From positions 185,001 to 249,000 of the forward strand of contig JAJGOT010000288.1 of NCBI GenBank assembly GCA_022457155.1: a DNA stretch of 64,000 nucleotides, given 5' to 3'. Made by a program: the position numbers and the translations under genes. Shown piece after piece: positions 1 to 10,532 of this stretch. The notes beneath the pieces were generated by a model. It had not been told where the DNA came from and did no database searches. It was given only the letters and a program-made list of their open reading frames with translations. Origin of the DNA: Cladopsammia gracilis. Taxonomy: Eukaryota; Cnidaria; Anthozoa; Scleractinia; Dendrophylliidae. Positions within the stretch are counted from its first letter, which is position 1. Each line of letters begins with the position of its first letter.

Positions 1-1
1 C

Positions 2-192
2 ACTGCATTTGTAACTCCCTGGGGATTGTATCAATGGAACAGGATACCATTTGGTTTAATGAATGCTCCGGCAGCTTTCCAAAGATGTATAAATGAATGC
101 TTGGATGGCTTACATGACAATATCTGCATCCCCTACCTGGATGATGTCCTGGTGTACAGCAAAACTTTTAAAGAGCACGTTCAGGAGATCGG
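2..192 (+). pseudogene. Ty3/gypsy reverse transcriptase fragment
   Basis: The frame starting at base 2 encodes a piece of a Ty3/gypsy reverse transcriptase, the enzyme that copies the element's RNA into DNA. Visible family motifs are [20 protein letters not shown], then FQRCIN, then YLDDVLVYS, where the paired aspartates of YLDD are the catalytic metal ligands. The N-terminal palm lies outside the window. After HVQEI the frame runs into a stop and is followed within a few bases by integrase C-terminal sequence, so connection, RNase H and integrase core domains are missing. This is a decayed copy with a large internal deletion. Confidence 0.9.
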
Positions 193-939
193 GTGCTAGT
201 TAGGAACTTAACAGAATGGGGTGGACCCGGAAAGTTACGACCGCACTGGGAGAACGTTATCCATGTGGTAGTTGAACGAATGGGCAACCAAAGTCCAGTT
301 TACCAAGTTAAATCCGAGAGTGGGAGTGGTCGCACAAGAGTGTTTCATCGAAATTTATTACTGCCTTGTGATGCCCTGGGGCTGGATACCTCTACTGCGG
401 GACTTGTTACGCGTTCCAGGAGGAGAATCGCAGAGACATCATCCTTGCCCATGACAGGAGATGATTTGTAGAGCTCGGAGGAAGAAGAAGATGTAGCTAT
501 CATGGACCTTGGGGCTAATGCACCTGCAGAACCTGCAGAGGAAGAGATTGCTGACTGTGACGGAGCCGAAGGATCAGATGAGGATATTGCTGAGCAGAAT
601 ATGCCGACTGGAGAACCTGCCAAACCTAGTGCAGAGGAAGAGATTGCTGAGTATGATGGAACTGAACAGTTAGATGAGGAGGATACTGCTGAGCAAAATA
701 TACTGAATCTGCCACAGCGCCAACGAAGACCACCTCAGATCTTGACTTACAGCTCATTGGGCAACCCAGAGTACCAGCATGTTGAACCAGTAATCAGCCA
801 CTCTTTTGTTAACTCTATCCAGGTTCCATGGATGACATCAGCTGCACCTGCAGTTCATTTTGGAGTGCCCCTCTATTACTGTGTGTGCCCCTATATTACT
901 GTGTGTGCCCAGTACACTCACAACATGTTTGCTATTTGA
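193..939 (+). pseudogene. Ty3/gypsy integrase C-terminal region and pol tail
   Basis: The open stretch 193-471 has the C-terminal integrase fold typical of animal gypsy elements: a GKLRPHWE motif, a VVVERMG strand, SPVYQVK, then [12 protein letters not shown]. It helps the integrase bind DNA. A stop (469-471) separates it from an open stretch at 502-939 that is acidic (EEEIA repeats) and ends with QRQRRPPQILTYSSLGNPEY, the usual end of these polyproteins. An acidic block of roughly 100 bp is tandemly duplicated (about 537-690), and a 26-bp piece is duplicated near 870-910. Joined directly to the RT fragment, it marks an internal deletion of the element. Confidence 0.75.
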
Positions 940-1114
940 GGAAGTTGTCTGACATTAGAACATTTCAATGGAAAGCTGTTTGCTAGTAGAGAAACTTGTC
1001 TGAGATTTGAACATTTCAGTGGAAAGCTCGTGCAAGAGGACATTACCAAGTGTTAATAGACATTGACAATGTTTCTGTTAATCGTGTGCTATTAAAGGGA
1101 CTCTTTCATTTTCG

Positions 1115-1300
1115 GTGGGGGGAGTGTGTAGAGTGTGTGACATCTTATGCGTGACATAATTATACCAAAGTGCATGCTGGTAGCTTAGAGGGATGGACCA
1201 TGTGCTTGAGCGGTTGATCGTCATTTTGAGATTGCTGATCTATGTAAAAGTACGGAGTTTGTACTGCTTTCTTATTAAAACGGAGCTTGTAACAAGGGCA
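1115..1300 (+). repeat. Probable polypurine tract and start of gypsy 3' LTR
   Basis: A purine run (ggtggggggag, about 1115-1124) lies downstream of the pol tail and is followed at once by TGTGTAGAG. That is the usual arrangement of a polypurine tract next to the 5' end of a 3' LTR starting with TG. I could not find the LTR's other end, because the following sequence merges into other repeats and no second LTR copy is in the window. The LTR extent given is therefore a guess. Confidence 0.35.
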
Positions 1301-1450
1301 ATTTGGAAAGAAATTATTTGCTTCATTGTTTCGCCTATCATGCCCTAAAAATGATTTTTGATTTACTCGATAACTGTTATAAATTTTCTCGACACTTGGT
1401 CTGCAGCTACACTGTAGCAAAACATGAGTACTACAATATTTAGAAATTTC
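1300..1450. repeat. Dispersed repeat, copy 1 (pair at 2637-2800)
   Basis: About 150 bp starting near 'acaatttggaaagaaatta' recurs at 2637-2800 in the same orientation with scattered substitutions and small indels. Both copies lead into the same 'catgagtactacaa' stretch. The first copy is followed by a TTAA MITE. No coding potential is evident. Confidence 0.75.
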
Positions 1451-1474
1451 ATTGTGACTTGAAATGACATTTAA

Positions 1475-2014
1475 GGAGGCTAGAAAGGGTTTTCAGCTGC
1501 ATGCGCGCGCGACGTGCACCAGTACGCATTGACACATGCATCAGCTGATTTTTCCGGAAATGAAAATACTGCGTAAAATCACGCAACCGAAAATAAATCG
1601 TGCATAAAATATTCAACTTTATCTAACATTTGAGACATTTTAGACAAAAAACTGTAGAGTGTAATTTTTTTTAAATCTTTAAAAAGCCTCGTTTCGATTC
1701 TACAATTAGATTTTTTTTTAAATTTACACAGGAAGTGAAGAATATTGCAAACTTTTAAAAACGCTTATAAAAAACATAGGTCACCGAGTTAGTTTTAAAG
1801 ATAGATTTAAAAAACTGACTTTTGAGAGGTATGTCTTTGGAGGGTTATAGTTACCATGACAACAGATATGACGTCATGAATGGTCTTGAAGGAAACTTTA
1901 ACAACCCTGTCATAAGCTTATCTATAAATTTGTCTTAGAGACTAAAACCATTAAATTTTAATGTTTAATTGTTCTGACATCTACATAAACTGTAAGAAAC
2001 CCTTTCGAGCCTCC
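1475..2014. mobile_element. TTAA-flanked MITE, family A
   Basis: A 540 bp non-coding element with terminal inverted repeats starting GGAGGCT; about 18 of the first 19 positions match between the ends (left ggaggctagaaagggtttt, right end the complement of ggaggctcgaaagggtttc). It is flanked by TTAA on both sides (1471-1474 and 2015-2018). The sequence right of the insertion, TTAAGTTACAC, occurs without the element at about 9764, 11500 and 13097. Those are paralogous empty sites showing that a single TTAA was duplicated. TTAA specificity with a GG terminus fits Kolobok/T2-type elements better than classical piggyBac, but no transposase is present. Confidence 0.85.
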
Positions 2015-2316
2015 TTAAGTTACACACAAAAAAAATCCCTACCAAGATCTCACTGCCCCAAAAAAATACTGGAAAAAAGTTTAAACGTGAAACAATCCCA
2101 AAATAGAATGGAAAATTTCAGTATCATACTCAATTCCTCTCCCTATGCATATTTCATTATTGCTGTTTGTGGGGTAATGCAGTGTATCTGAGGGGTGAAC
2201 CATCAGCTTCCAGATAGGGGAGGGAGTGGGGTTGGGTTATCTTGTCTTTAATCGATTAAAATGCTCAGTCCCTAAATACAGTTAGTGCTTGACAACATTG
2301 ATGATTTTTTTTTCAG

Positions 2317-2424
2317 ACAACCTGTTGTGGGAATTCAGTCAATTGGAAGTGGGAAGGAAAGAAGAAATCAGTTACAGAGAACACACTGGAATCACAGACA
2401 GAAGCAGGAGAAAACACTACAAAG
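2317..2424 (+). CDS. WKWEG exon-like module, left cluster copy 1
   Basis: A 108 bp block between a pyrimidine-rich acceptor (ttttttttcag) and a donor (gtagg). Read in phase 0 it is open for all 36 codons and includes NWKWEGKKKSVTENTLESQ. The same block with the same borders occurs at 10084, 11827 and 13419, and a shorter relative occurs on the minus strand nine times between 28.8 and 41.9 kb. The protein is not recognised. It is rich in charged and polar residues, with a tryptophan pair and a cysteine pair near its start. Conserved splice signals favour a real or recently real exon, but it could equally be non-coding sequence carried along in a duplicated module. Confidence 0.4.
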
Positions 2425-2636
2425 GTAGGAAGTTTTATGTTACACATAAACAGCAGCTGTCGTTTAGTTAAAAAATTGGCATGATAGACAAAACAGTAAA
2501 CAAAGCAAATAATTTTCATAAAGCAAAATATTACCAAAATGCCTTGCATATTATTTAAAAACAGCCTGCAGTTAAAATTATGATTGTTGACTTTGCTATC
2601 TTTATTTTAACAGCTGGTCATTTCAAAATAGTATGT

Positions 2637-2800
2637 AAGGACAATTTGGAAAAAAATTATTTGCTTCATTATTGTTTTGCCTATCATGCCTAAAAATGAT
2701 TTTTGATTTACTTGAAAACTGCCTTATAAATTTTCTTAACACTTGGTCTGCAGCTAGCGAAACATGAGTACTACAACATTAAAACTTTCATTGTGAATTG
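2637..2800. repeat. Dispersed repeat, copy 2 (pair at 1300-1450)
   Basis: Direct-orientation copy of the block at 1300-1450, slightly shorter. It sits downstream of the first WKWEG exon-like block and just before an AAT microsatellite. Confidence 0.75.
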
Positions 2801-2835
2801 TCTGACTAGATTTTGAGAAAAACAACATTTAAAAC

Positions 2836-2925
2836 AAATAATAATAATAATAATAATAATAATAATTTATTCACTTAATATAGCGCCTTTTAACATTAAA
2901 ATGATCAAAAGCGCTTTACACACAA
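2836..2925. repeat. AAT microsatellite plus short 'tagcgcctttt' repeat
   Basis: About ten uninterrupted AAT units (2836-2868) are followed by an imperfect inverted pair, 'agcgccttt' and 'aaagcgctt', at 2881-2921. The combination of a trinucleotide run with this short hairpin looks like the end of a small dispersed element. I cannot define its other end. Confidence 0.5.
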
Positions 2926-2929
2926 AAAA

Positions 2930-3705
2930 AGGCCAGTAAGCTGGTGTTGCTATGTTATGTTAGTCGCTGTCGATCGGAATCCAGTGAAACATAACTGGAA
3001 ACTTGGTGAAGTACATGTATGAAAGCAATGAAAGCATTTGTGACCCTCCATATGACTTTGATGCTAAAGGTGATAGCACGCTCACAACTTGCTTCCACTT
3101 TAAAACAGAGGAAATCAGTTTTAGCATGCTTAAAGTGTGTCCAAGAGCACACTTTATTAGCAAAATCTTTTGTTTCATAGAACACACTAAAAACAACAAA
3201 GCGTGACCTGTCGAACAATGTAGCGTAAGCAGTTGAACAAAGAAGCGTGTTAACCTTCGAAAACAAAAGCTACCATGTGAGATGACACAACACACGTAGC
3301 ATGCGAGACGACACAACACTCTATAAAGCGTGCAAGATGACACAACAGACGTTAAACGGTTGAATAAAATCGATAAACAGATAGCTTAAACTCGTGAGCT
3401 TACGTGTAAATGGGTGAACATAACCGTTCGCAATCTTTTGAAAACGATTAGCCCGGTTATAAACGATTGATCACCGGCGGGTCTAATTTACAGGTCGCGG
3501 GTCCAAAGTAAACAGAGAATGGTGCATTTTATAATTTAAGCAACAAAGTTGCTTAGGTTCTGTGCAATAACCCATAATCATAAATAGTCTATGAAGAGTC
3601 GCTTTCACTGAAAATAATTCTTTCAAACAGCTCGTGGTGAATGGCTGAACAACAGAGTGGTGGTAATTCGTAGACTACTAACGCCAGCAGTCCGCGAGAA
3701 GACAG
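2930..3705. other. No gene recognised; weak internal repeats
   Basis: No supported coding sequence. Short open stretches on both strands lack any known motif. A 'gatgacacaaca'-like motif recurs three times between 3280 and 3350. The phrase 'tgtgaccctccata' at about 3040 recurs near 60548, suggesting a shared dispersed repeat. Confidence 0.5.
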
Positions 3706-3708
3706 TGC

Positions 3709-3826
3709 GCCATCGATCGCACACTAAGCGTGCTATCGATCGCACACTTAGCGTGCTATAGATCGTACACTAAGCGTGACATCGATCGCACACTGAAGCT
3801 AAGCATGTTACCGATCGCACACTAAG
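3709..3826. repeat. Short tandem array of about 26-bp units
   Basis: Four to five degenerate copies of 'atcgatcgcacactaagcgt', with lengths near 26 bp and one longer variant. Each unit contains the palindrome ATCGAT or a variant of it. No coding role is evident. Confidence 0.75.
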
Positions 3827-3917
3827 AGAAACAAAAGATCTAGCGTCTTCCCTGCAAAATGTTGATTTCAAAATATACACCCTACATCCAAAAAACTGAG
3901 TTGATCAGCCTTCTTAA

Positions 3918-4567
3918 GGACGTTCACGCCAATTGTTTATGCGCATCCTTACTGCGCACGCAATTCATGTCGCAACATCATGCATGAGCGCGTGCGCAAA
4001 GGAAGAAATCTATTCACATGAAGGGATGGTAGCCGTTACGTTAACTTTGCTTTGATTTAACTCGCTTGGATGGTCGGTGACCCTATTTTTTTCTTCATAT
4101 ATCACTTTCTTTACCGATTATCTACAGTTTGTGAAAAAAGGAAAAAATCTGTCTTGTAGAAGTTTGATTTTTTTTTTCATTTTTTTTTATCCACGAGACG
4201 TCGAATTGCACTCATATCTCAGCTGTATGTTGTTTCCGAATGCCCTCTTTAAAGGGTTAACTCATTTAAAGGTTGAAAACTGTTCAAATTATTTACGAAT
4301 CAGGCCCACTTAGATAACATTTGAATATAATAGTTTCTCCCCAGCGATTCATCTTTGATATTGTTCAACTAAAAGCCATGGACACCATGTCATGTTACGA
4401 GGACTAACTTTTCAAAAACGGGGTATATTTCTACACACTATAATTATCTCTTAAATCAATTTGGTGACCCAATTTTTTTTGCATTTCAGGCATCAGTAAC
4501 TCATTATCAGACCGTAGCATAAGTTTGAAAAAAATCTGTCTTGTAGAAGATTTTTGCGGGAACGTCC
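3918..4567. mobile_element. TTAA-flanked MITE, family B
   Basis: A 650 bp non-coding element bounded by TTAA (3914-3917 and 4568-4571). Its ends are inverted repeats, GGACGTTCACGCC on the left and the complement of GGACGTTCCCGCA on the right. It sits at the outer edge of the left arm of a large inverted duplication. The matching spot in the right arm (about 8965, 'ctcttaaat') has the TTAA without the element, so the insertion came after the duplication. Kolobok/T2-like is my best guess; piggyBac-derived is possible. Confidence 0.8.
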
Positions 4568-4571
4568 TTAA

Positions 4572-5550
4572 GAGCGTGTCCGCGTAAGAACCGACCACTT
4601 CAATTTGGGTGCAAAATAGATTTCCTTCATTTATTCTGCACAAAACAAGCAACATATACAATGAATAAAAATGGTCTTTATTGGGCTAATTCACCTTATT
4701 ATTTTTTTTAGTACAAAAAGGAAAATTGAAACCCAAGATTTTGGTGTTACTCGAGCGTTGCTGAAAAATCCCACATTCAATGAAACAATCTAAAACTTGC
4801 AGAATTACTAGCTTATTCTTTCTTCTTTTAGTATATTTCAAAATTATTTCTCTACTTTTAAAACAAGCAGAGTTAATAAAATTTCCTGCATCGTTTAAAA
4901 CACGCCGCAATCGTTTATGCTAATATCGCCTTCAGTAAACTGGGTTTTTCTGGAAAGTGGGACTTAAGCTGGAATGCTACCTAGCAAACATTAAAAGAAA
5001 ATGAGGCCTATTTTATTCTCAAACTTTCATAATTTGTTAGTGCTAGGTTTAGATGTGATCTATTTGGATAGTAATTAAATTATTGAAAACATATTATACA
5101 TTTGGTTTCCCATTGTTTACACAATTCAGACAATTTAGTAAAGTCTTCTTTGCTTTAATAATTTGGATATACTGGATATGTTCATCTTTTTAACATAACA
5201 ATTAATTTCAAAATGATCAACATCTTGTTTACAAATAATTATGAATGAAACAAAAACAAACTGCAAGAAAGCAAGGTGAAATGTTTGACTGTGTGTTTTC
5301 GCAAGCTTCCCATCGCATAATTTAATTATGTTACTAAATTAAGTTTTCGCGTTTATAAAAAAGGGTAGCACTGTATCTTGTAGTGCTAGAGAAAACGTTG
5401 AACACGCATATCGAAATGTCTTCGAAATTGAATGTGTTCCCTGAACAGCAAAGTAAAAAGTGATTGTGGAGCAAGTCGAGGTATTGAGGACCTATTTCTT
5501 CTCAAGGAATGCAATGATGATGCTAGCACGCACCTTGCAGCCAGTTGCCA
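4572..5550. repeat. Left arm of a 4.4 kb inverted duplication
   Basis: This block matches the reverse complement of 7350-8975. Anchors are 'gcgtgtccgcgtaagaacc' at about 4573 against 'ggttcttacacagacacgc' at about 8955, the 'ggaatgctacct' pair, and the 'gcaagcttccca' pair. Divergence is visible as point changes and small indels, so the duplication is not recent. The outer edge carries a TTAA MITE. Confidence 0.85.
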
Positions 5551-5889
5551 CCTGGTCTTTCACTGGTTCCTCTTTTTCGTTTGCAAAACACTCCAATAGA
5601 AAAGAGAGCCTACTGACAGATCTAGCAGTATATTAGAATGCCAGTTTGAAGTTTCTATTGAATAATAATAAAATCCTCAAGTAAACTTTCAAAGTTCTTA
5701 AAAATAGATAACTGGTGGTTGAACTGTTTGAAGAATAAAGTGGGCCATTTGGCCATAGTACCCACTCAGCCGCTCCCAGTTAAACCTCTAAATTGGAGCT
5801 GTCTGTGGGCGAATCTTCGTTTATAATCGTTGCCTCATTAGCATATAATGCGTCTCATTCTCCAATCGAACTAAAAAAAAAAATAAACC
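5551..5889. other. Spacer of inverted duplication; nothing recognised
   Basis: AT-rich sequence between the left arm and the MITE at 5896. No open frame of note, no repeat boundary and no RNA gene seen. Confidence 0.4.
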
Positions 5890-5895
5890 AAAATA

Positions 5896-6356
5896 GAGGG
5901 GGACATTGGGGGGCTCTGAACACCGCAACACCGCAAAAAAAATTACCGAACACCGCATCACCGCAAGAAAAGTCGACGAAACACCGTCACCGCAATATAT
6001 CTTTTTGTCAAGTTACCATGAAAAAGGCTTAGGATTGGTGACCAGCAGAGTATTGAAGATTAAGTAGAAGCTAGTAGACAGTATTGGAGTCCTTTTTGTT
6101 ACAAATTTAACATAATGGTACGTGCTTTTCACAAATAAGTACGGAATAAATAACATATATACAGGCTAAATTTAGGGTCAAACAGGAAACGGCAACACCG
6201 CAGATAATTTCGTTCTACCGAACACCGCCGACTTTAAAGCGCAAACATCGCACACCGTAGGGTTTGAGATCACCGTAACACCCCAAACTGGGATTTTATT
6301 CACCGCAACACCGCATAAAAAAATGAGCAACACCGCAAATCCCCAATGTCCCCCTC
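5896..6356. mobile_element. MITE with perfect 16-bp TIR and internal CACCGCAA motifs
   Basis: A 461 bp element with a perfect terminal inverted repeat (GAGGGGGACATTGGGG at 5896-5911; its complement at 6341-6356). It is flanked by an exact 6 bp direct repeat, AAAATA (5890-5895 and 6357-6362). The interior is unusual: a degenerate 'caacaccgcaa' motif recurs more than ten times near both ends. No transposase is present. Superfamily is not assigned. Confidence 0.85.
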
Positions 6357-6362
6357 AAAATA

Positions 6363-7090
6363 TAAACTCCGAATAGACCAGCGGGTTGCCTCACCTATCG
6401 GCAACTGTGACCGTTGCGCGCGCTGTTGTGTTTTGCTCGCTCTCCGTTTTCACTTGCCAGACTATTGCAGCCGTTGTAAAAAAGTGGCTGTTGCGGAGAT
6501 GTCAGCTGGTACATTTAGCAACGACAATGTGACGTAAAATAAGGACGTAGGGGTGCGGAATAATCTAGTCATGATCATTTTCAAATTTCGGTGCGCGCCT
6601 TAGCGACCAGTCCCCGACGTCAATTTTATATTTTTATGCCGTGATCCAAACGCTGGCGTTCTCAGCCTTCTGCGCGTGCCCTTTCCAAAACCTCAAGTAA
6701 TCACTGACATGGAATCTGAAAAGAGATCGAGACTACATCCACGCGTGGCGCCTCCTCGTGGCAAGTGATTGTCACGAGTGCTCATGTGTTTCGCTCCGTT
6801 GCATGACTATTCTGTAAAAAAAAGAGTACTCCATTTTAATTCTAAAACTGTGCCGAACTAAAGTCCTCAATTAAATAAATATATTGAAATTCATCTGAAA
6901 CGTTACCAAAATCTGTTGAAATTTTGTTTTGACGTCTGAATCCAAGTCAATATAAACTTCATTTGTCCGTGTTTTTTTTTCTTCACTCACTCATTCATTT
7001 ACTCATTCTGGATCATTCTCCTTTTAATGATTGACATTTATACTGCAACATTCATTCTAGCTTTTATTTACTCCTTAGCCCAAGCTTGGT
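6363..7090. other. No feature recognised
   Basis: Mixed composition with one GC-richer patch near 6400-6480. An open stretch at 6346-6537 overlaps the MITE end and has no recognisable domain. Confidence 0.35.
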
Positions 7091-7091
7091 A

Positions 7092-7274
7092 CTAACGTGA
7101 TCCTACTGCTGCATTTTGACCAAACAGATTGTGGATTTCTCTTGCCAAGTGCAAGCTCACGACTTGCTTTCCCACAACGCTTGCAGCTTTTTCTGTATGG
7201 CCAGGATGCTGACATGACTTTGGTGGTCGCCAAAACCTTCCCAAGGAATGTCTATGTTTTGAACAAACTGACAT
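7092..7274 (-). pseudogene. Fragment with a Cys-x-His-Pro-x-His motif, unknown family
   Basis: A 60-codon minus-strand frame beginning at an ATG. It contains GRFWRPPKSCQHPGH, then SLHLAREIHNLFGQ and a final AVGS. The C-x-H-P-x-H pattern, spaced by basic and tryptophan residues, suggests a zinc-binding segment. From memory it resembles a sequence type common in cnidarian hypothetical proteins linked to mobile elements; I cannot confirm this. It lies in the spacer next to the right arm of the inverted duplication and has no partner in the left arm. Confidence 0.35.
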
Positions 7275-7349
7275 TTTTTCAACTCGTATTTCACTCAGTT
7301 AGAAAAGACCAGCTCACGCAAAAATTAGATCTTTCTTGGTCAAACTTTC

Positions 7350-8975
7350 GTTTGGCAGGTGGCAACAGGCAAGTTGCATGCTAACAGTATCATTGCAGTC
7401 CTTGTGAAGAAATACATGTGTGCATGTCCTCAATACCTTGACTAGCTCCAAAATCACTTTTTACTTTGCTGTTCAGGGAACACAATTTCGAAGACATTCT
7501 GATATGCGTGTTCAACTTTTTCTCTAGCACTACAAGATACAGCGCTACCCTTTTTATAAACGCGAAAACTAAATCAAATAACATAATTAAATTATGCGTT
7601 GGGAAGCTTGCGAAAACACAGTCAAACATTTCACCTTGCTTTCTCGCAGTTTGTTTTTGTTTCTCTCAATTATTTGTAAACGAGATGTTGATCATTTTGA
7701 AATTAAATTGTTATAACACTGTTAATAACAAAATGATCAACACTGTTAAAAAGATGAACATATCCAATATATCCAAATTAGTAAAGCAAAGAAGACTTTA
7801 CTAAATTGTGTAATCATTAGGAAACCAAATGTAATATGTTTTCGATAATTTTAATTTTTAAATTATCAAACTAATGTTTTGATAAAGTTACCACCAATAA
7901 AAAAGGCCTTGTTTTCTTTTAATGTTTGCTATCCTTTGGCTCTTTGGGGTAATTTGAAAATCTGTCGTACGAAAAAACACACAGTTACTTTTAAACAGAT
8001 ATTGACATTGACCCAGTAACGAACGAATCTTTGACTCTTGTTTAAAAATTCATTGAAAATTGAAAAGATTAACCCAGTGTACCCAATTTGAAATAATTTT
8101 AAAACGGGACAGGAGGAGAGTTAAAGTTAGAGGTCAGCTCCGTGCTTTTAGACCGTTTGAGACTGTATACATATTTAATGCAAGAATGCGTGATGCGTGA
8201 CGACAGTGGTACGGACAGCTTGCATGCATATCAAGCATGCATATGGCAGAGATTTTGCAATATGTTGGTACAAAAAATCAAGACTGATCAAGTTTGACGC
8301 TTTGCAATTTACTTTTTTAGAATTCTAATGAACAAATAAGTTAATAAATGGAATTTAAAAAACAGGTCAGTTAAACAGTCAATTTCTTGATTTCTACACG
8401 AAATGTTGAATTTGTAACAACCTTTTTCGATTTTTTTGCACTTCTGCCCACTTTTTATTGCACTTTTGCCCACAACTTTTATTTTTGATACATGTAGATT
8501 GATCGTAGTACTAAAGGTTAGTGATAGGTAGCATTCCAGCTTAAGTCCCACTTTCCAGAAAAACCCAGTTTACTGAAGGCTATATTAGCATAAATGATTG
8601 CGGCATGTTTTAAAGGATGCAGGAAATTTTATTAACTCTGCTTGTTTTAAAAGTAGAGAAATAATTTTGAAATATACTAAAAGAAAAAAGAATTAGCTAG
8701 TAATTCTGCTAGTTTAAGATTGTTTCATTGTCAGAATGTGCGATTTTTCAGCAACGCTCGAGTAACACCAAAATCTTGGGTTTCAATTTTCCTTTTTGTG
8801 CGGTTTTTGGCTGTCTATCAAAAACATTACCTAAAAAAAAAATTAAAAGGCGAATTAATCCAAATAAAGACGATTTTTATTCATTGTATATGTTGCTTGT
8901 CTTGTGCAGAAAAAAATGAAGGAAATATATTTTGCACCCAAATTGGAATGGTCGGTTCTTACACAGACACGCTCT
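7350..8975. repeat. Right arm of the 4.4 kb inverted duplication
   Basis: Reverse-complement partner of 4572-5550, longer because it contains a 595 bp insertion (7932-8526) absent from the left arm. The outer end runs directly into the tandem module that starts near 8907, so the right arm shares sequence with that module. Confidence 0.85.
7932..8526. mobile_element. 595 bp insertion inside the right arm
   Basis: Defined only by comparison. Left-arm sequence reads continuously from 'gctacct' to 'agcaaacatt', while here those two pieces are 595 bp apart. The interior holds tandem 'gcatgcatat' pieces and AT-rich sequence. No clear terminal repeats or target duplication, so the nature of the insertion is open. 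Confidence 0.5.
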
Positions 8976-9285
8976 TAAATCCTCCTTTACTTTTTTGATC
9001 CAAAAAGTCATGTTGACAAGCACTTTGATGCAACTTTTATTTTTGCAAGAAGATGGAATACCCAAGTCAGTGTTGAAAAGAAAACCTGAAAATTATTCTT
9101 GTAATAACTTAATTAGATTTAGTTGGATTGTGGGATCTCTGATAAGACCTCAAAATTTACATTGTTTGCTTTAACATTAAATTTAATCAGTTTTTTTTTG
9201 TAACACTTCCATAACACTTCAGTAAAATGTAGTTTTGTTTGTTGAATACATGTAAGACCATTTTTATAAAAATTGACATTTTCAG

Positions 9286-9341
9286 AAAAGCTACCTTGTT
9301 GAAGTGAGAGAAGTAAGAAGTGTAACGATTCGCTGAACCAG
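9286..9341 (+). pseudogene. Exon-like block b, unit 1 (1-bp deletion)
   Basis: A 56 bp block between 'cattttcag' and 'gtaagaat'. It matches the 57 bp copies at 10916 and 12652 but has lost one base near its end (cgctga instead of caactga), which creates a stop. Splice borders are intact. Confidence 0.4.
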
Positions 9342-9654
9342 GTAAGAATATTGTCATATTTAATGCTTTGATGTCCCTCATCACAGTCTATTTCTTTTCG
9401 AACATAGTTTATTATGGAATGTGTTTTAGTTCATGAACAAATTGTTTGTATTTTCAAGAGGGATGTGGCATTCTGTGTAGTAAAATAGTAGCAGGAAGAA
9501 GACGAACGAATTAAAGAAAACAAATTGAAATCACTGAATCAAGAGCAGACACTTTTACACCATAAATTTTGAGTACATCATTTCTACTGTGGGTTTATGG
9601 GTCAGACTAGGTATTGTGGGTGTACCCATTTCTTAAAACCATCACTCATTTTAA

Positions 9655-9835
9655 ATCCCCCCCCCCACTACCTCATTTTTTTATCAAAATTTCAGGTCCA
9701 AATATCCCCCCCCCAAAAAAAAAAAGAACCATAACTACACCCATATACAGTGTTGACGTTTAAGTTACACAAAAAAAATCCCTGCCAAGATCTCACTACC
9801 CCCCCCCCCCCCCCCCCCGCCCAAAAAAAAAAATT
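9655..9835. repeat. Poly-C/poly-A homopolymer zone
   Basis: Several C runs of 8-18 bases next to A runs, repeated in each tandem module (also about 11540-11570 and 13043-13157). The run lengths vary between units, as expected for slippage. These runs are also likely assembly weak points. Confidence 0.7.
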
Positions 9836-10083
9836 ACCAGAAAAATGTTAAACAGAAAACAATCGCTAAAAAGAATGGCAAATTTCAGTATCATACTCAA
9901 TTCCTCTCCCTATGCTTATTTCATACTTGCTGTTTGTGGGGTAATGTGGTGTATCTAAGGGGTGAACCATCAGCTTCCAGACAGGGAGGGAGTGGGGGTG
10001 GGTTATCTTGTCTATGCTCCGTTAAAATGCCCAGTCCCTAAATTCAGTTAGTGCTTTACAACATTGATGAATTTTTTTTTCAG

Positions 10084-10174
10084 ACAACCTGTTGTGTGAA
10101 TTCAGTCAATTGGAAGTGGGAAGGAAAACAGAAATCAGTTACAGAGAACACACTGGAATCACAGGCAGAAGCAG
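10084..10174 (+). CDS. WKWEG exon-like module, left cluster copy 2
   Basis: Starts after 'tttcag' like the other copies and encodes NWKWEGKQKSVTENTLESQ in phase 0. Its 3' part is replaced: after 'gaagcag' the sequence enters a GTAGACTATAGTCTAC palindrome, so the usual end (aacact.caaag then gtagg) is missing. A GT follows directly, so a shortened 91 bp exon is formally possible. Confidence 0.35.
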
Positions 10175-10532
10175 GTAGACTATAGTCTACGTGGAATTTC
10201 GAGGCGACTGGAGGCGATGGAGGGAATTTACGGCCGATTTCCTTTGGTGGATCCGATCGGCTTGTTGAGCGGAGTGCCCTACCTTGTCTCTCTTTTAGGG
10301 AGGAAGAGACAGTTGAACTAAAACTTGCTGGAATTGCTTCAAATCGACCCCAAAACAACTCAAGACACTAGTAAACACACAAATAAGTTCAGGTGAGACA
10401 GTTTTATTCAAATATCTTTCCTAATTTTACGCTCAAATTCGAAGTGAATTTTCCCCATACAAATCCTTATAAATTCGCTATTATGCAACAGTTACCTGTA
10501 AACATCACTTGCGCTTGGGCTACCTGTGGTCT
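10175..10532. repeat. 358 bp insert led by a perfect 16-bp palindrome, copy 1
   Basis: Begins with GTAGACTATAGTCTAC, a perfect palindrome (10175-10190), and runs to the start of the next module. A near-identical copy lies at 11915-12272. It is absent from the WKWEG exon copies at 2317 and 13419, so it entered the exon before unit 1 was duplicated into unit 2. No coding motif was recognised on either strand. Confidence 0.7.

Larger units (their letters stand above)
8907..10532. repeat. Tandem module, unit 1
   Basis: First of three direct repeats of a 1.6-1.75 kb module. Shared landmarks in order: 'gtgcagaaaaaaatgaa', 'aattggaatggtcggttct', an exon-like 56-57 bp block, a poly-C zone, 'tcagtatcatactcaattc', and the WKWEG exon-like block. 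This unit ends with a palindrome-led insert (10175-10532). Similarity to unit 2 is very high. Confidence 0.85.

Noticed and set aside
1475..4571. Classical piggyBac assignment for the TTAA MITEs
   Set aside because: piggyBac ends normally begin CC; these begin GG, so Kolobok/T2 is preferred, though neither is proven without a transposase.
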